A DNA stretch of 64,000 bases from contig CACXJE010000001.1 of the NCBI GenBank assembly GCA_902767915.1, forward strand, positions 62,001 through 126,000, written 5' to 3'. Source of the DNA: Oscillospiraceae bacterium. GTDB lineage: Bacteria > Bacillota > Clostridia > Oscillospirales > Oscillospiraceae. Both the position numbers and the translations under genes were made by a program. Shown here in pieces: positions 17,201-25,257 of this stretch; the stretch's first letter is position 1, and each line of letters opens with the position of its first letter. A model generated the notes under the pieces. It was not told the DNA's origin. It did no database searches and saw only the letters and a list, made by a program, of their open reading frames with translations.

Positions 17201-17580
17201 GTCCAGGTCTGGCCCTGGTCGGTGGAAAAATCCGCGGCCCAGTTGGCCGGGCCCGTATTGGAGCCGGAGGTGGTAAAGCGCAGATTCAAAGCTCCCAGGG
17301 CAGAGGTGTCGATACCGGACATCTGCCACCAGGCAGAGGGCGTCCATTTGCTGACGTTGAAGTAGCCCGTGGAATTGAAGCTCACGTCGCCGCCGGACCA
17401 GGTCAGCTCGCCGCTGCCCTCGGTGGCAGCCACGGCGCTCTGGGAACCGGGATTGCTGCTGAAGAACCAGGCTGCCGCAACCGTGCTTCCCTCCGCAGAG
17501 GTGACTGCCGCCGGCAGAAATGCCGCCAGCATGGCAAGAGAAAGCAGCCAGGCTGTCAGCCGTCGAAGCGCTCTGTGCAC
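11278..17580 (-). CDS. Giant SLH-anchored surface protein with a PHP/CehA-McbA-type metallohydrolase domain
   Basis: 2100-residue secreted multidomain protein. Order: signal peptide (about 1-30, cut near TSAEG); four related beta-sandwich modules (about 35-780) that each contain a TGPxxFAxxxS-type motif; two chitobiase-like Ig modules (about 815-975); a PHP metallohydrolase domain (about 980-1250) with LHSHTNYSDG, VTDHSNAFD, QFNHPG and NNQDNHKG metal-ligand motifs; beta modules; a DUF4350/GATase-like Rossmann segment (about 1420-1650, LLVISAPARR, GGTVVICGS); two OB-fold-like modules (about 1690-1890); and three SLH domains (about 1920-2098). The GTG at 17580 follows GAGGGGAG; an ATG 18 bases upstream overlaps that site. 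SLH domains would hold it on a pyruvylated wall polymer. Substrate unknown: PHP domains hydrolyse phosphoesters. Confidence 0.9.
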   Translation of the reverse strand: MHRALRRLTAWLLSLAMLAAFLPAAVTSAEGSTVAAAWFFSSNPGSQSAVAATEGSGELTWSGGDVSFNSTGYFNVSKWTPSAWWQMSGIDTSALGALNLRFTTSGSNTGPANWAADFSTDQGQTWTAFGAYTVTASYASVSLDLPADAACEDLRIRLHPTDAVSIAGGTVATGGTNRLGKITVSGSAEGVETLGAFTFTGVTALPAAATEGWGWLGASQDGTMAYSTSALSINQWSVDDCWLMIFNTSGCTGMELSADVLSSGTGPANFAAEYSLDNGGTWTGFGAYTIANTGALQRQTFSLPDGAQSQNLMVRFRVTDNAACKGDGAEISGSGTSKINNISLTGRIGTGRLENPAAPTWPEGWGNTEPGEDPNPGGGSGFVNADVVGDPIVQWEFSGSANLPAAASLGWGTLTHVTGAFISYGSGALVQTGWTVGAYWQFVANTTGCTDMTFQIKMASSSTGPRDFSLRYSKDLGQTWIEFATFSVTGTFKSYVTQLPDEAQSPNLVIRAVVASDASVKGDTIKNGGNNRINNIGINGVVDSSARQPDPAAPSYPDDWSLPDPYSEDDVYVPAPEEAAQTSGFTTRESDRRVLARWGGNADYQGALHVYGDLISDNDRMDGGAKLTTVVAGENVSPGFSTSSTNSTNYYMGSSKPCIGSGSSEDYIQLAVSTAKYADLDLSFRLRVSGSGPKDFAAKFSTDGENWLLFDKGSYSYAYTGYGSGGSTYEVSGEGEITGGKIPMEVAGQYEEIRLEVPAQAENAETLYIRLYASQERADGKDGGVGSSASVRMDTVLLTGCPMIAPEITDWVRVDVENTAPAGQTLTLSCDTEGAVIRYSFDLGKTVLTYSEANPPVLQSFPALLTVWAEKTGLYPSVRTHYYYTQSQVSPVKAAPNGGAVAEDTQLKLTCATDGAEIRWSADNGATWQTYDPENRPVLSRALLENGCSILVMGVKTGWLSSPVTALSFTLRQNAAYNLYFGQLHSHTNYSDGAGSCEEAFRHASTEVDNLDFLAVTDHSNAFDNDTAASIYDGSMSSKWVSGHALADQFTSESFVCLYGYEMTWSNGLGHINTYNTAGFQSRTQAEFSSFSTALTNYYSALKSDTNSLSQFNHPGTTFGTFQDYAYYDPDIDALITLIEVGNGEGAIGSSGYFPSYEEYTRALDLGWHLAPTNNQDNHKGAWGDANTARSVVMADSLTRDNIYDAIRNRRVYASEDSDLHIYYTLNSYEMGTILTEDDVDASVLLRAEISDPTDSGSCKVEVIVNGGLVAASKTVPVTGATVEFELPASYSYYYLRVTEADRDIAVTAPVWIGAVEAIGVRDFYADTELPIRGEPTEITFSMHNDEAADLEIRSIEFTVNDEIVHTVDLAANDLTVLPAGGVIRYWFDFTWEGVGAVVLNASVKGVYQGTEKQYNGVLHLNYLPDTMASNVIVDGTHFNDYVTGAWSGNTTRLAELGADHFAKVTVVTDQITPAMLDDCQLLVISAPARRTKDQYQTSHFEPEFLAAVAEYAAKGGTVVICGSADYNDTTACQTHTELNKLLAALGATVRFRSDEAVELNEKNETIYNLELGSFAADSAWLAGAEEGMTFSVYSGCSLDLSGNAANDRVEEASVLVGGNAETYTIDTKTDTGYSGTNAVLVPQGSVVMAAVQPTKAGGNLFLCGAPFFSDYNMETDEHDRKLNAVLMGNILDAVAEELPVTPIAEMRRGDLGEVFCIEGWVTNGTDNDKTKFFDTIYLQDETGGVTVYPFAELGIPRGAKLQIVGYVDEYQDDREIQVLRWKLLEGENLNLIEPTDLSCAEAMDYAANGGRLVRTQGVITEVSLQGTAVTQLRLRDAAGGVATVFIDGYIYSGTTGLNELAAFCRPGNEVSAVGLCYMHPETGQETSACCLRVRDCDEILLIQEGEWKPWELCDGGEACPGKHFTDMPAVDNWAHKPIDWAVSLGITGGTSDTTFSPKKTCTREQIVTFLYAAFEKPEHHQDSSPFSDVKTGKYYYDAVMWAVENDITGGVGDGTRFGVGQSCTREQVVTFLWKAAGAPEPEAANNPFRDVKAGKYYYNAVLWALENGITGGTSDDTFGVGKPCTRAQVVTFLYKLLGD

Positions 17581-17611
17581 AGGGATCTCCCCTCTCATTC
17601 ATATTTATATT

Positions 17612-17640
17612 ATTTTACTACAACCGGGAATTCTTTGCAA
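17612..17640 (-). promoter_or_regulatory. Promoter of the giant SLH protein gene
   Basis: On the minus strand TTGCAA (17640-17635), 17-base spacer, TAAAAT (17617-17612), about 30 bases before the GTG start. Confidence 0.7.
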
Positions 17641-17661
17641 GTAATTCCGCTGTGTTTCCCG

Positions 17662-17711
17662 AAAAAAGAACCCACGTCCGGGGGCTGCTTCCGGCCCCGA
17701 ACGTGGGTTTC
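17662..17711 (-). terminator. Terminator downstream of the CFI-box gene
   Basis: Read on the minus strand, a long stem (AACCCACGT with ACGTGGGTT outside, CCGGGGGC with GGCCCCG inside) is followed by TTCTTTTTT. It ends the tig-to-CFI-box gene string just before the SLH protein promoter. Confidence 0.88.
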
Positions 17712-17717
17712 CCTAGC

Positions 17718-18629
17718 TCAGTTGAGCAGATAAGTTTTCTTGAGGCGCTCCACCATGGCTGCGTAGGTATCCCGGCAGCCCTTGAAATCTCCTCGTTTCA
17801 GGGCCTCATAGCAGGGCTCCAGAGATTCCCGTCGGATCCGGGTATACTGCAGCTCCCGGTCGTCGCAGTAGTCGATGGCGCTGACGATGATGGGGGCGAT
17901 TTCATAATACTCTTCGATGAGCTTTCGGCCGTCTTCGGTTTCCGATAGCCAGCCGTCCCGGAAGGACCGGAAGGCAGTCAGCTCGTCACAGTCGTCGGGC
18001 TTGCCCTCGTAGGCGCAAACGGCGGTGGTGATGAAGCAGAAGCCGCGCTTGCGGAAGCCGGAGGCCAGGTCGGAATAGGTCGCCCGCGCAAAGGTGTTCC
18101 TGGGATAGGCCGCCGTAAACTTTCGCTGCAGCAGCTCGGTATAGTCCTCGCTGACGGACAGCTCCAGGTTGCGGATGGCAGGGACCGTGTACCAGGCGAG
18201 GATCAGCTTGTTGGAAAACATCTCCTTTTCTCTGGTCTTTCCGTTCCGGCTGTGATGGGCCTTCCAGTCCTCCAGGAACTGCTCCGCAAAGGACTCCAGC
18301 AGCTCCTCTCTGCGAGCCGGCATGGCACAAACATACCGGTCCATGGCCAGATAGGTATCCTCAATGCCGTATTGGTAGGTCTGGAAGCTGGACTCGAATT
18401 TCTTTTTGTTAAAATTCTTAAAATAGTCCGGATAGTCCCGGATGCAGTCGAACAGGTGTTCCTTTACATAGGCCAAATCCGCGGGATCCGCTTTTCCCTG
18501 CGGAAGGATCAGATTGTCCCGCCGGAGCTTTTCGCCGCAGTACAGGCAGGAGAAGGTCTCCAGGTCCGCAGGAACCTGGATTTCTTTGCCGCAGTTGGAA
18601 CAGACAAGGGTCAGGGTTTCCTTTTCCAT
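17718..18629 (-). CDS. Zinc-ribbon protein with CFI-box C-terminal domain
   Basis: 303-residue cytoplasmic protein. The N-terminus is a zinc ribbon (CSNCGKEI at about 10-17, CLYCGEKL at about 28-35). The middle is helical with no family recognised. Residues about 200-265 carry the CFI-box pattern: CFITTAVC, then LTAFRSFRDGWL, then EDGRKLIEEYYEIAPIIV, as seen at the C-terminus of many otherwise unrelated bacterial proteins. Function unknown. It lies 36 bases from ysxC at the end of the tig-clp-lon string, so it may be co-expressed with the proteostasis genes. Confidence 0.75.
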   Translation of the reverse strand: MEKETLTLVCSNCGKEIQVPADLETFSCLYCGEKLRRDNLILPQGKADPADLAYVKEHLFDCIRDYPDYFKNFNKKKFESSFQTYQYGIEDTYLAMDRYVCAMPARREELLESFAEQFLEDWKAHHSRNGKTREKEMFSNKLILAWYTVPAIRNLELSVSEDYTELLQRKFTAAYPRNTFARATYSDLASGFRKRGFCFITTAVCAYEGKPDDCDELTAFRSFRDGWLSETEDGRKLIEEYYEIAPIIVSAIDYCDDRELQYTRIRRESLEPCYEALKRGDFKGCRDTYAAMVERLKKTYLLN

Positions 18630-18664
18630 AGGATCATCGCCTTTCTTTCTATTTCAGGCAGCGG

Positions 18665-19252
18665 TCATTCGCCGCAGACTGCCAGGATCTGCCGCAGCAG
18701 GTCCTCCCTGCCGGTGCCCTTTTCCGCGGAGAATGGGATCAGCAGGGTTTCCTCTGACAGGGTCAGCGTTTTCCGGATCAGCTCCTTGTTGGGCTCCAGC
18801 TCGGACTTTTTCAGCTTGTCCAGCTTGTTGGCCACCACCAGGAAGGGCCGCCCGGAGGATTTGAAATACGCCGCCATGGTGACATCGTTCTCCGTGGGCT
18901 TGTGGCGGGCGTCCACGATCAGGATGCCCAGGCTGATCCGGGTGGGATCGGAGAAATAAGCCTCCATCAGCTTGCCCCAACGCTCCTTTTCCGCCTTGGG
19001 CACCTTGGCAAAGCCGTAGCCCGGCAGGTCCACAAAGTAGGCCTTGCCGTCGATCCGGAAAAAGTTGATGTGGGTGGTCTTGCCGGGGGTCTCCCCCACC
19101 CGGGCCAGATTCTTCCGCAGCAGGACCCGGTTGATCACCGAGGATTTTCCCACGTTGGACTTGCCGGAAAAGGCAATCTGGGGCAGGCCGTCCTTCGGCA
19201 GCTTGGACAGGTCGGTGATGGACGTTACAAATTCAGCGTTTTGCAGGTTCAT
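18665..19252 (-). CDS. ysxC: Ribosome biogenesis GTPase YsxC/EngB
   Basis: 195-residue TrmE-Era-EngA-type GTPase needed for 50S subunit assembly. G1 FSGKSNVGKSSVINRVL (about residues 28-44), G2 within TPGKTTHINFF, G3 DLPGYGFAKV (about 76-85), G4 ANKLDKLKK (about 128-136) and G5 IPFSAEKGTG near 163 are all present. The ATG at 19252 follows AAAGGAGA. The standard neighbour lon lies upstream, separated by a palindromic repeat. Confidence 0.96.
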   Translation of the reverse strand: MNLQNAEFVTSITDLSKLPKDGLPQIAFSGKSNVGKSSVINRVLLRKNLARVGETPGKTTHINFFRIDGKAYFVDLPGYGFAKVPKAEKERWGKLMEAYFSDPTRISLGILIVDARHKPTENDVTMAAYFKSSGRPFLVVANKLDKLKKSELEPNKELIRKTLTLSEETLLIPFSAEKGTGREDLLRQILAVCGE

Positions 19253-19291
19253 GAGAGTCTCCTTTCGGGGACAGTAGAATTCGAAGGTTTT

Positions 19292-19329
19292 TCGCCTTGG
19301 GCGGGCGGCCAATGGCCGCCCCTGCAAGG
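19292..19329. repeat. Palindromic repeat between lon and ysxC
   Basis: Palindrome with arms GGGCGGCCA/TGGCCGCCC around one A (19303-19321), preceded by GCCTTGGGC and followed by CTGCAAGG. The same left flank and almost the same core occur at 28269-28302. It touches the lon stop codon. Confidence 0.85.
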
Positions 19330-21744
19330 TCACTGTCGGATGTCCGGCTTGCGCTTCTTCGGAACGGGAGGCGCGGTCAGAGGCAGCGCGGAGGCCTCGG
19401 GCTGGGGCGCAAGGATCTCCTCCTGCCGGGGGAAGCAAAGGGCGGTTTCCAGCACGGTATCGGCGCTGCGGACCGTGACAAAGTTCAAAGCCTTCCGCAC
19501 CGTCTGGTCGATCTCCTCCAGGTCCTTGGCGTTATCCTGGGGGATGATAACCGTCTTGACCCCGTGGCGCAGGGCGGCCATGGTCTTCTCCTTCAGGCCG
19601 CCGATGGGCAGGACCCGGCCCCGGATGGAGATCTCGCCGGTCATGGCAATGTCCCGGCGGACCCGGGCGCCGGTCAGAGCGGACACCAAGGCGGTGCAGA
19701 CCGTGATGCCGGCGCTGGGGCCGTCCTTGGGCACGGCGCCCTCGGGGAAGTGGACGTGGATGTCCTTGGTCTTGTAGAAGTCCTCCGGCACGCCCAGGCT
19801 CTTGGCCCGGGAGCGGATATAGCTCATGGCGGCCCGGACAGATTCCTGCATCACCTGGCCCAGGTTGCCGGTCAGCTCCAGCTTGCCGGTTCCCTCCACC
19901 ACGTTGCACTCCACCTCCAGCACCTCGCCGCCCACAGAGGTCCAGGCCAGGCCGTTCACCAGACCGATGGGATCCTCTTCGGGAAGGCGATCCGGCAGGA
20001 TCTTCCGGACCCCCAGGTATTTTTCAATGTTGGCGCTGGTGACCGTGATCCGCTTGGTCTCAGGATGCTCCAGCAGCTCCATGGCCGCTCTGCGGCAGAC
20101 CTTTGCCAGGTTCTGCTCCAGATTGCGGACACCGGACTCCCGGGTATAGCAGGCGATGATCTCCCGCAGGGTGCTGTCCGGGAGCCGGAGCTGGGTCTTT
20201 TTGATGCCGTGGCGGTCCCGCTGCTTGGGCAGCAGATGCTCCTTGGCGATCATGACCTTTTCCTCGTCGGTGTAGGAGTCCAGATGGATGACCTCCATCC
20301 GGTCCAGCAGAGGTCTGGGAATGGTATCCTCGTTGTTGGCGGTGGTGATAAACATGCAGCGGCTCAGATCGAAGGGCAGCTCCAGATAATTGTCCCGGAA
20401 GCAGTTGTTCTGCTCCGGATCCAGGACCTCCAGAAGCGCCGCGGAGGGATCGCCCCGGTAATCGGAGCCCAGCTTGTCGATCTCATCAAACAGGATCAGG
20501 GGGTTATTGCTCTTGACCTGGATCAGCGCGTTCAGGATCCGGCCCGGCATGGCGCCGATATAGGTCTTCCGGTGGCCGCGGATCTCCGCCTCATCATGGA
20601 CGCCGCCCAGGGATATCCGGGCCAGCTTCCGGTTCAGACACTTGGCAATGGACATGGCAACGGAGGTCTTGCCCACGCCCGGAGGCCCGATCAGGCAGAG
20701 GATCTGTCCCCGATTCTCCGGGGCCAGCTGGCGGACCGCCAGGAATTCCAGGATCCGCTGCTTCACGGTCTGCAGGCCGTAGTGGTCGGCATCCAGCATC
20801 TTCCGGGCCAGCTCCACGTTCAGCCGTTCCTTGGTGGATTCGTTCCAGGGCAGCTCCAGGGCCACATCCAGGTAGTTCCGGATCACGGTGGCCTCCGAGG
20901 AGCCGTAGGGCTGCTTGCGCAGACGCTTGACCTCCTTCTTCAGCCGCTCGTCGATCTCCTCCGGCAGGTGCAGGGCGGTGATCTTCGCCTCATAGTCGTC
21001 ACTGTCGTCGTCTTCGTCCCCCAGCTCCTGGCGGATGGCCTTCATCTGCTCCCGCAGATAATAGTCCCGCTGCTCCTTGTTCATGCTCTCCTGGGCCTTC
21101 TCCTGCATCTCCTCCTCCAGACCCAGGATGTTCAGCTCCTGGTTCATGCGGCGGTTGCAGAGCGCCAGCCGGCGGACGGGATGCAGCCGGTTCAACAGCT
21201 CCAGCTTCTCCTCATAGCGGAAGGTGGCTGCCTGGGCCACGATATCGCTGACGGTGCCGGGCTCATGGCAGGCCATGAGCTGCAGCATCTCCTCGCTGAG
21301 CTGACGCTGGCTCAGGTCCATAAACTCCTCGAACAGCTGGTAGGCCGTCCGGATCATGGCCTCGATCCTCGGGGTGCGGGGCAGGGCTTCATCCGGCAGC
21401 GTGCAGACTCTGGCGCTGAGATAGGGCTCGTTCTTCACCACCGTGACGACCCTGGCCCGGACCACACACTGGACCAGCAGCCGGGCCGCTTCCCCGGGCA
21501 CCTTCATGACCTGCTTGATCTGGGCCACGGTGCCGATGGGATTCAGCTGATCGAAGCCGGGATCCTGATCCAGGATCGAAAGCTGGGGCAGCAGCAGGAT
21601 CCGCTGGTTGGTCTTCATGGCCTTTTCAATGGCCCGAAGCGATTTATCCCGGCCCACGTCAAAGTGCATCGTCACGCCGGGAAAGGCCACCAGTCCCCGC
21701 AGGGCGAGCACCGGCAGCAATTCATATTCCATAACTTCTTCCAT
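19330..21744 (-). CDS. lon: ATP-dependent protease Lon (LonA)
   Basis: 804-residue LonA protease degrading misfolded and regulatory proteins in the cytoplasm. The N-terminal substrate-binding domain starts ELLPVLALRGLVAFPG; a coiled-coil region follows (about 190-260). The AAA+ domain has Walker A GPPGVGKTS (about 354-362) and Walker B LILFDEIDKLG (about 420-430). The protease domain has the catalytic serine in PKDGPSAG (about residue 678) and a lysine about 43 residues later. The ATG at 21744 follows AAGGAGG by seven bases. The C-terminus is a basic tail ending near the repeat. Confidence 0.97.
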   Translation of the reverse strand: MEEVMEYELLPVLALRGLVAFPGVTMHFDVGRDKSLRAIEKAMKTNQRILLLPQLSILDQDPGFDQLNPIGTVAQIKQVMKVPGEAARLLVQCVVRARVVTVVKNEPYLSARVCTLPDEALPRTPRIEAMIRTAYQLFEEFMDLSQRQLSEEMLQLMACHEPGTVSDIVAQAATFRYEEKLELLNRLHPVRRLALCNRRMNQELNILGLEEEMQEKAQESMNKEQRDYYLREQMKAIRQELGDEDDDSDDYEAKITALHLPEEIDERLKKEVKRLRKQPYGSSEATVIRNYLDVALELPWNESTKERLNVELARKMLDADHYGLQTVKQRILEFLAVRQLAPENRGQILCLIGPPGVGKTSVAMSIAKCLNRKLARISLGGVHDEAEIRGHRKTYIGAMPGRILNALIQVKSNNPLILFDEIDKLGSDYRGDPSAALLEVLDPEQNNCFRDNYLELPFDLSRCMFITTANNEDTIPRPLLDRMEVIHLDSYTDEEKVMIAKEHLLPKQRDRHGIKKTQLRLPDSTLREIIACYTRESGVRNLEQNLAKVCRRAAMELLEHPETKRITVTSANIEKYLGVRKILPDRLPEEDPIGLVNGLAWTSVGGEVLEVECNVVEGTGKLELTGNLGQVMQESVRAAMSYIRSRAKSLGVPEDFYKTKDIHVHFPEGAVPKDGPSAGITVCTALVSALTGARVRRDIAMTGEISIRGRVLPIGGLKEKTMAALRHGVKTVIIPQDNAKDLEEIDQTVRKALNFVTVRSADTVLETALCFPRQEEILAPQPEASALPLTAPPVPKKRKPDIRQ

Positions 21745-21772
21745 AGTAACCTCCTTTTTATGGGAGTGAAAA

Positions 21773-21807
21773 GGCGCAAAAAGGGATCTTGGCTCCCCTT
21801 TTGCGCC
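21773..21807 (-). terminator. Hairpin between clpX and lon (possible attenuator)
   Basis: GGCGCAAAA pairs with TTTTGCGCC, and an inner AGGG pairs with CCCC/CCCT-type bases, over a loop of about nine bases. On the minus strand it is followed by TTTTCACT. The short T run suggests partial termination, letting lon be expressed at a lower or separately controlled level. Confidence 0.55.
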
Positions 21808-21833
21808 GGTTTGGTTCCTGATTCAGGGAGCGG

Positions 21834-23069
21834 TCAGGCGGTCTCCCCTCTGATGATCTGCGGCTCTCCGGTTCCGAGCACCGCTTCCTCGGTGATGCAG
21901 ACCCGGTTGATGGTCTTATCCGATGGGATCTCATACATGATTTTGGTGAGGATCCCCTCCATCACAGCCCGCAGGCCTCTGGCTCCGATCTTCCGCTCCA
22001 CGGCCAGCTTCGCCACGGCCTGCAGGGCCTCCGGCGTGAACTCCAGGTCCACCTTGTCGTAGGAGAAGATCTTCTTATACTGCCTGCAGAGCGCGTTCTT
22101 CGGCTCTGTCAGAATCCGCACCAGATCGTCGATGCTGAGATCCCGGAGGCTGGTGATCACCGGCAGTCTGCCCACAAGCTCGGGAATGATGCCGAACTTC
22201 AGCAGATCGTGGGGCTGCACCTGCTGGAACAGGGCGCCCACGTCCCGGTTTTTCCGGCTGCTGAGCTCCGAGCCGAAGCCCAGAGAGCTCCGGTCCACCC
22301 GGCGCTCGATGATCTTATCCAGACCGTCGAAGGCACCGCCGCAGATGAACAGAATCTTGGAGGTGTCGATCTGGATGAACTCCTGCTGGGGGTGCTTTCT
22401 GCCGCCCTGGGGAGGAACGTTGGCGATCGTGCCCTCCACGATTTTCAGCAGGGCCTGCTGCACGCCCTCGCCGGACACATCCCGGGTGATGGAGGTGTTC
22501 TCGCTCTTCCGGGCGATCTTATCCATCTCGTCGATATAGATGATGCCCTGCTCGGCCCGCTCCACGTCGTAGTCCGCGGCCTGGATCAGCCGCAGGAGGA
22601 TGTTCTCCACGTCCTCGCCCACGTAGCCGGCCTCGGTCAGAGTGGTGGCGTCGGCGATGGCAAAGGGAACGTCCAGGATCTTGGCCAGGGTCTGGGCAAA
22701 GAGGGTTTTGCCGCTGCCGGTGGGGCCAATCAGCAGGATGTTGCTCTTCTGGATCTCCACGTCGGAGTCGTCGCCGAAGTAGATCCGCTTATAGTGGTTA
22801 TACACCGCCACGGAGAGAGCGATTTTGGCCTCCTCCTGGCCGATGATATAATTGTCCATATACTCCTTGATCTCCCGGGGAGTGGGGAGCTTCTCGGGGT
22901 CATGGTACTCGGGTGCGCTGGTCTCGTATAAATCCTCCCGGATCAGGCTGTTGCACAGCTCTACACATTCGTTGCAGATATATACGTTATTGGGACCGGA
23001 CATCATCCGCTTCACCTGCTCCTGCCGCTTGCCGCAGAAGGAACAGCGAATGCTTTTTTCACTGGGCAT
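21834..23069 (-). CDS. clpX: ATP-dependent Clp protease ATP-binding subunit ClpX
   Basis: 411-residue AAA+ unfoldase that feeds substrates to ClpP. It has the N-terminal C4 zinc-binding domain (CSFCGK at about 8-13 and CNEC at about 34-37), Walker [13 protein letters not shown] (about 114-125), Walker [12 protein letters not shown] (about 178-188), and the ClpP-contacting IGF-type loop region near [10 protein letters not shown]. The ATG at 23069 follows AAAGGAGGG; open frame further upstream runs through a palindromic repeat and is not coding. Gene order tig-clpP-clpX-lon is the common Firmicute arrangement. Confidence 0.97.
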   Translation of the reverse strand: MPSEKSIRCSFCGKRQEQVKRMMSGPNNVYICNECVELCNSLIREDLYETSAPEYHDPEKLPTPREIKEYMDNYIIGQEEAKIALSVAVYNHYKRIYFGDDSDVEIQKSNILLIGPTGSGKTLFAQTLAKILDVPFAIADATTLTEAGYVGEDVENILLRLIQAADYDVERAEQGIIYIDEMDKIARKSENTSITRDVSGEGVQQALLKIVEGTIANVPPQGGRKHPQQEFIQIDTSKILFICGGAFDGLDKIIERRVDRSSLGFGSELSSRKNRDVGALFQQVQPHDLLKFGIIPELVGRLPVITSLRDLSIDDLVRILTEPKNALCRQYKKIFSYDKVDLEFTPEALQAVAKLAVERKIGARGLRAVMEGILTKIMYEIPSDKTINRVCITEEAVLGTGEPQIIRGETA

Positions 23070-23099
23070 AAAATGCCCTCCTTTCGGGGTTGGTAGCGA

Positions 23100-23137
23100 A
23101 CAACGGACGCCGGGGCGGGCAGCTTGCCCGTGCTGCA
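23100..23137. repeat. Palindromic repeat between clpP and clpX
   Basis: Core CGGGCA-GCT-TGCCCG (23116-23130) followed by TGCTGCA. It closely resembles the right half of the pair at 967-990 (GGGCGGGCAGATTGCCCGCGCTAC). Family membership is inferred from this likeness. Confidence 0.65.
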
Positions 23138-23719
23138 TCAGCGGTGATCGATCACCTTGTCGATGATGCCGTAGGCCAGAGCCTCCTCGGCGGTCATGAA
23201 GTGATCCCGCTCGGTATCGGCTGCGATCTGCTCCAGGCTCTTGCCGGTGTTTTTTGCCAGGATCTCATTGAGCTTCTGCTTCATGCTCTGGATCCGCTGG
23301 GCCATGATCTGGATATCCGTGGCCTGGCCCTGGGCGCCGCCGGAGGGCTGGTGGATCATGATCTCCGCGTTGGGCAGGGCCATCCGCTTGCCCTTGGCGC
23401 CGGCGGACAGCAGAAAGGCGCCCATGGAGGCCGCCATGCCGATGCAGATGGTGGAAACATCGCACTTGATGTACTGCATGGTGTCATAGATGGCCAGGCC
23501 GGAGGTGATGACGCCGCCGGGGCTGTTGATATAGAACTGAATGTCCTTATCCGGATCCTGGGCCTCGAGATAGAGCATCTGGGCGATGATCAGGGAAGCC
23601 GTGGTGTCGTTGACCTCCTCAGACAGGATGATGATGCGATCGTTCAGCAGACGGGAGAAAATGTCATAGGACCGCTCTCCGCGGCTGGTCTGTTCAACAA
23701 CATAGGGGACTAAACTCAT
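23138..23719 (-). CDS. clpP: ATP-dependent Clp protease proteolytic subunit ClpP
   Basis: 193-residue serine protease forming the tetradecameric ClpP barrel. The catalytic triad is readable: Ser98 in [11 protein letters not shown], His123 in IMIHQPSGG and Asp172 in [12 protein letters not shown]. The N-terminal [22 protein letters not shown] and the YINSPGG motif (about 63-69) are typical. The ATG at 23719 follows AAAGGAGA. It lies between tig and clpX, 110 and 68 bases away. Confidence 0.98.
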   Translation of the reverse strand: MSLVPYVVEQTSRGERSYDIFSRLLNDRIIILSEEVNDTTASLIIAQMLYLEAQDPDKDIQFYINSPGGVITSGLAIYDTMQYIKCDVSTICIGMAASMGAFLLSAGAKGKRMALPNAEIMIHQPSGGAQGQATDIQIMAQRIQSMKQKLNEILAKNTGKSLEQIAADTERDHFMTAEEALAYGIIDKVIDHR

Positions 23720-23828
23720 GGCTGCTTCTCCTTTCCTTTGGGGAACCGGCGGCTCTCGCCGGTCCGGGACGGGCAAGCAGCGGGAATCCCCGCTGCTCAC
23801 GAACCATTCTAACCCGGTATGGGGAAAA

Positions 23829-25133
23829 TTATTCCTTTTCCTCGGTGACTTCCTTGCCCTCGGTGGCCACAGCGGCGCCGACCACAAGATCCTTGGCCTT
23901 GCGGACCATCAGATCGCCCTTGATCTCCTCCACGGGAACCACGGTGCGGAGCTTCTCCACATCCATGTGATAGTTCTCGGCCAGGGTGTTATACTCGGCG
24001 TTGATCTCCTCCTCGGTGATCTCCAGCTTCTCAGCCTCGGCAATGGCGTTCAGGGTCAGCCGCAGCTTCAGGCTCTGCTCGGCGGAGGGACGGATGCTCT
24101 TTTCAAAGCCGGACAGGTCGCCGCCCAGCATCTTGCTGTACTGCTCCAGGCTCATGCCCTGGGAACGGAGCTGATAGTCGAACCGATCCAGCTCGGCCTT
24201 GACTTCCTCGTCGATCATGGCGGCGGGAATGGTCATTTCGGCGTTCTCGGCGGCCTTTTCCAGCACGGCGTTTTCAAAGGCCCGGTCGATGCCCTCGGCC
24301 TTTTCCTTCAGGATGTTGGCGCGGATGTCTTCCCGCAGCTCCGCCAGCGTGTCAAACTCGGACACGTCCTTGGCCAGCTCGTCGTCCTTGGCGGGAACCT
24401 GGGTCTCCTTGACCTCGTGGACCTTGATCTTGAAGGTCACGGGCTTGCCGGCCAGCTCCTTGGCATGGTACTCCTCGGGGAAGGTGACGTTGATGTCCTT
24501 CTCGTCGCCGGCGCTCAGGCCGATGACCTGCTCTTCAAAGCCGGGGATGAAGGTGTGGCTGCCCAGACGGAGCTCATAGCCCTCGTCCTTGCCGCCGTCG
24601 AAGGGAACGCCGTCGGCGAAGCCTTCGTAGTCGAGGACCGCGGTGTCGCCTTCCTGGGCAGGACGGTCCACAGTGATGATACGGGCCACATCATTGGCCT
24701 TCTTGTCCAGCTCCTTCTCCACCTCTTCGTCGGAGACGGAAGCGGCAACCTTGGGAACCTCCAGGCCCTTGTACTGGCCCAGGGTGACCTCGGGATACAG
24801 AGCAGTCTCGATGGTGAGCTCTACGGTCTTGTCCTCGCCGAACTGCATATCGGTGACAGAGGGCTGACCCACGACCTTATAGTCCTGATCCAGGACGGCT
24901 TCTTTATAGACCTCGGGGAAGATTTCTTCCACCGCGTCGGAATAGAAAACCTCGGGGCCGTAGAGATTCTCGATCATCTTACGGGGCGCCTTGCCCTTGC
25001 GGAAGCCGGGAACCGACACATACTTGCGGTTCTTCAGATAAGCCTTCTGCAGGCCGGCCTCGAACTGATCCTTCTCGACGGTGACGACGAGCTTCAGAAC
25101 GTTGTTTTCTTTGTTGGTGCTCTTGACAATCAT
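23829..25133 (-). CDS. tig: Trigger factor
   Basis: 434-residue ribosome-associated chaperone and peptidyl-prolyl isomerase. The ribosome-binding signature [15 protein letters not shown] (about residues 41-55) is followed by a FKBP-type PPIase domain (about 155-240, with [21 protein letters not shown] and [15 protein letters not shown]) and a long helical C-terminal domain. The C-terminal tail is acidic ([10 protein letters not shown]). It is the first gene of the tig-clpP-clpX-lon-ysxC string and has its own promoter at 25212-25239. Confidence 0.97.
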   Translation of the reverse strand: MIVKSTNKENNVLKLVVTVEKDQFEAGLQKAYLKNRKYVSVPGFRKGKAPRKMIENLYGPEVFYSDAVEEIFPEVYKEAVLDQDYKVVGQPSVTDMQFGEDKTVELTIETALYPEVTLGQYKGLEVPKVAASVSDEEVEKELDKKANDVARIITVDRPAQEGDTAVLDYEGFADGVPFDGGKDEGYELRLGSHTFIPGFEEQVIGLSAGDEKDINVTFPEEYHAKELAGKPVTFKIKVHEVKETQVPAKDDELAKDVSEFDTLAELREDIRANILKEKAEGIDRAFENAVLEKAAENAEMTIPAAMIDEEVKAELDRFDYQLRSQGMSLEQYSKMLGGDLSGFEKSIRPSAEQSLKLRLTLNAIAEAEKLEITEEEINAEYNTLAENYHMDVEKLRTVVPVEEIKGDLMVRKAKDLVVGAAVATEGKEVTEEKE

Positions 25134-25211
25134 GGTATGTTTCCTCCTGTATGGTGACGGCCGGGGGCCGTTTGTTTACCTGATTTGGGCGCAGATGGCC
25201 TAATCCCGTAT

Positions 25212-25239
25212 ATTCTATCAGAAACGCCGGAAAAAGCAA
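25212..25239 (-). promoter_or_regulatory. Promoter of the tig operon
   Basis: On the minus strand TTGCTT (25239-25234), 16-base spacer, TAGAAT (25217-25212). The leader before tig would be about 70 nt. No CIRCE or CtsR-like operator was recognised in it. Confidence 0.6.
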
Positions 25240-25257
25240 GTGTTAATTTGTGAATTT

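Noticed and set aside
11638..17733. A 2,031-codon open frame on the plus strand, opposite the giant SLH protein gene
   Set aside because: Low-complexity Gly/Val/His-rich translation without any domain; the minus-strand frame has a signal peptide, PHP and SLH domains. Long antisense frames are expected from the strong C/G third-position bias.
19297..22062. Long plus-strand open frame opposite lon
   Set aside because: Shadow of lon caused by GC-rich third positions; no ribosome binding site or domain, and it runs through the palindromic repeat.
23070..23138. An upstream start for ClpX giving 23 more residues
   Set aside because: The extension is repeat DNA and lies before the AAAGGAGGG that serves the ATG at 23069; the normal ClpX N-terminus begins at the zinc domain.
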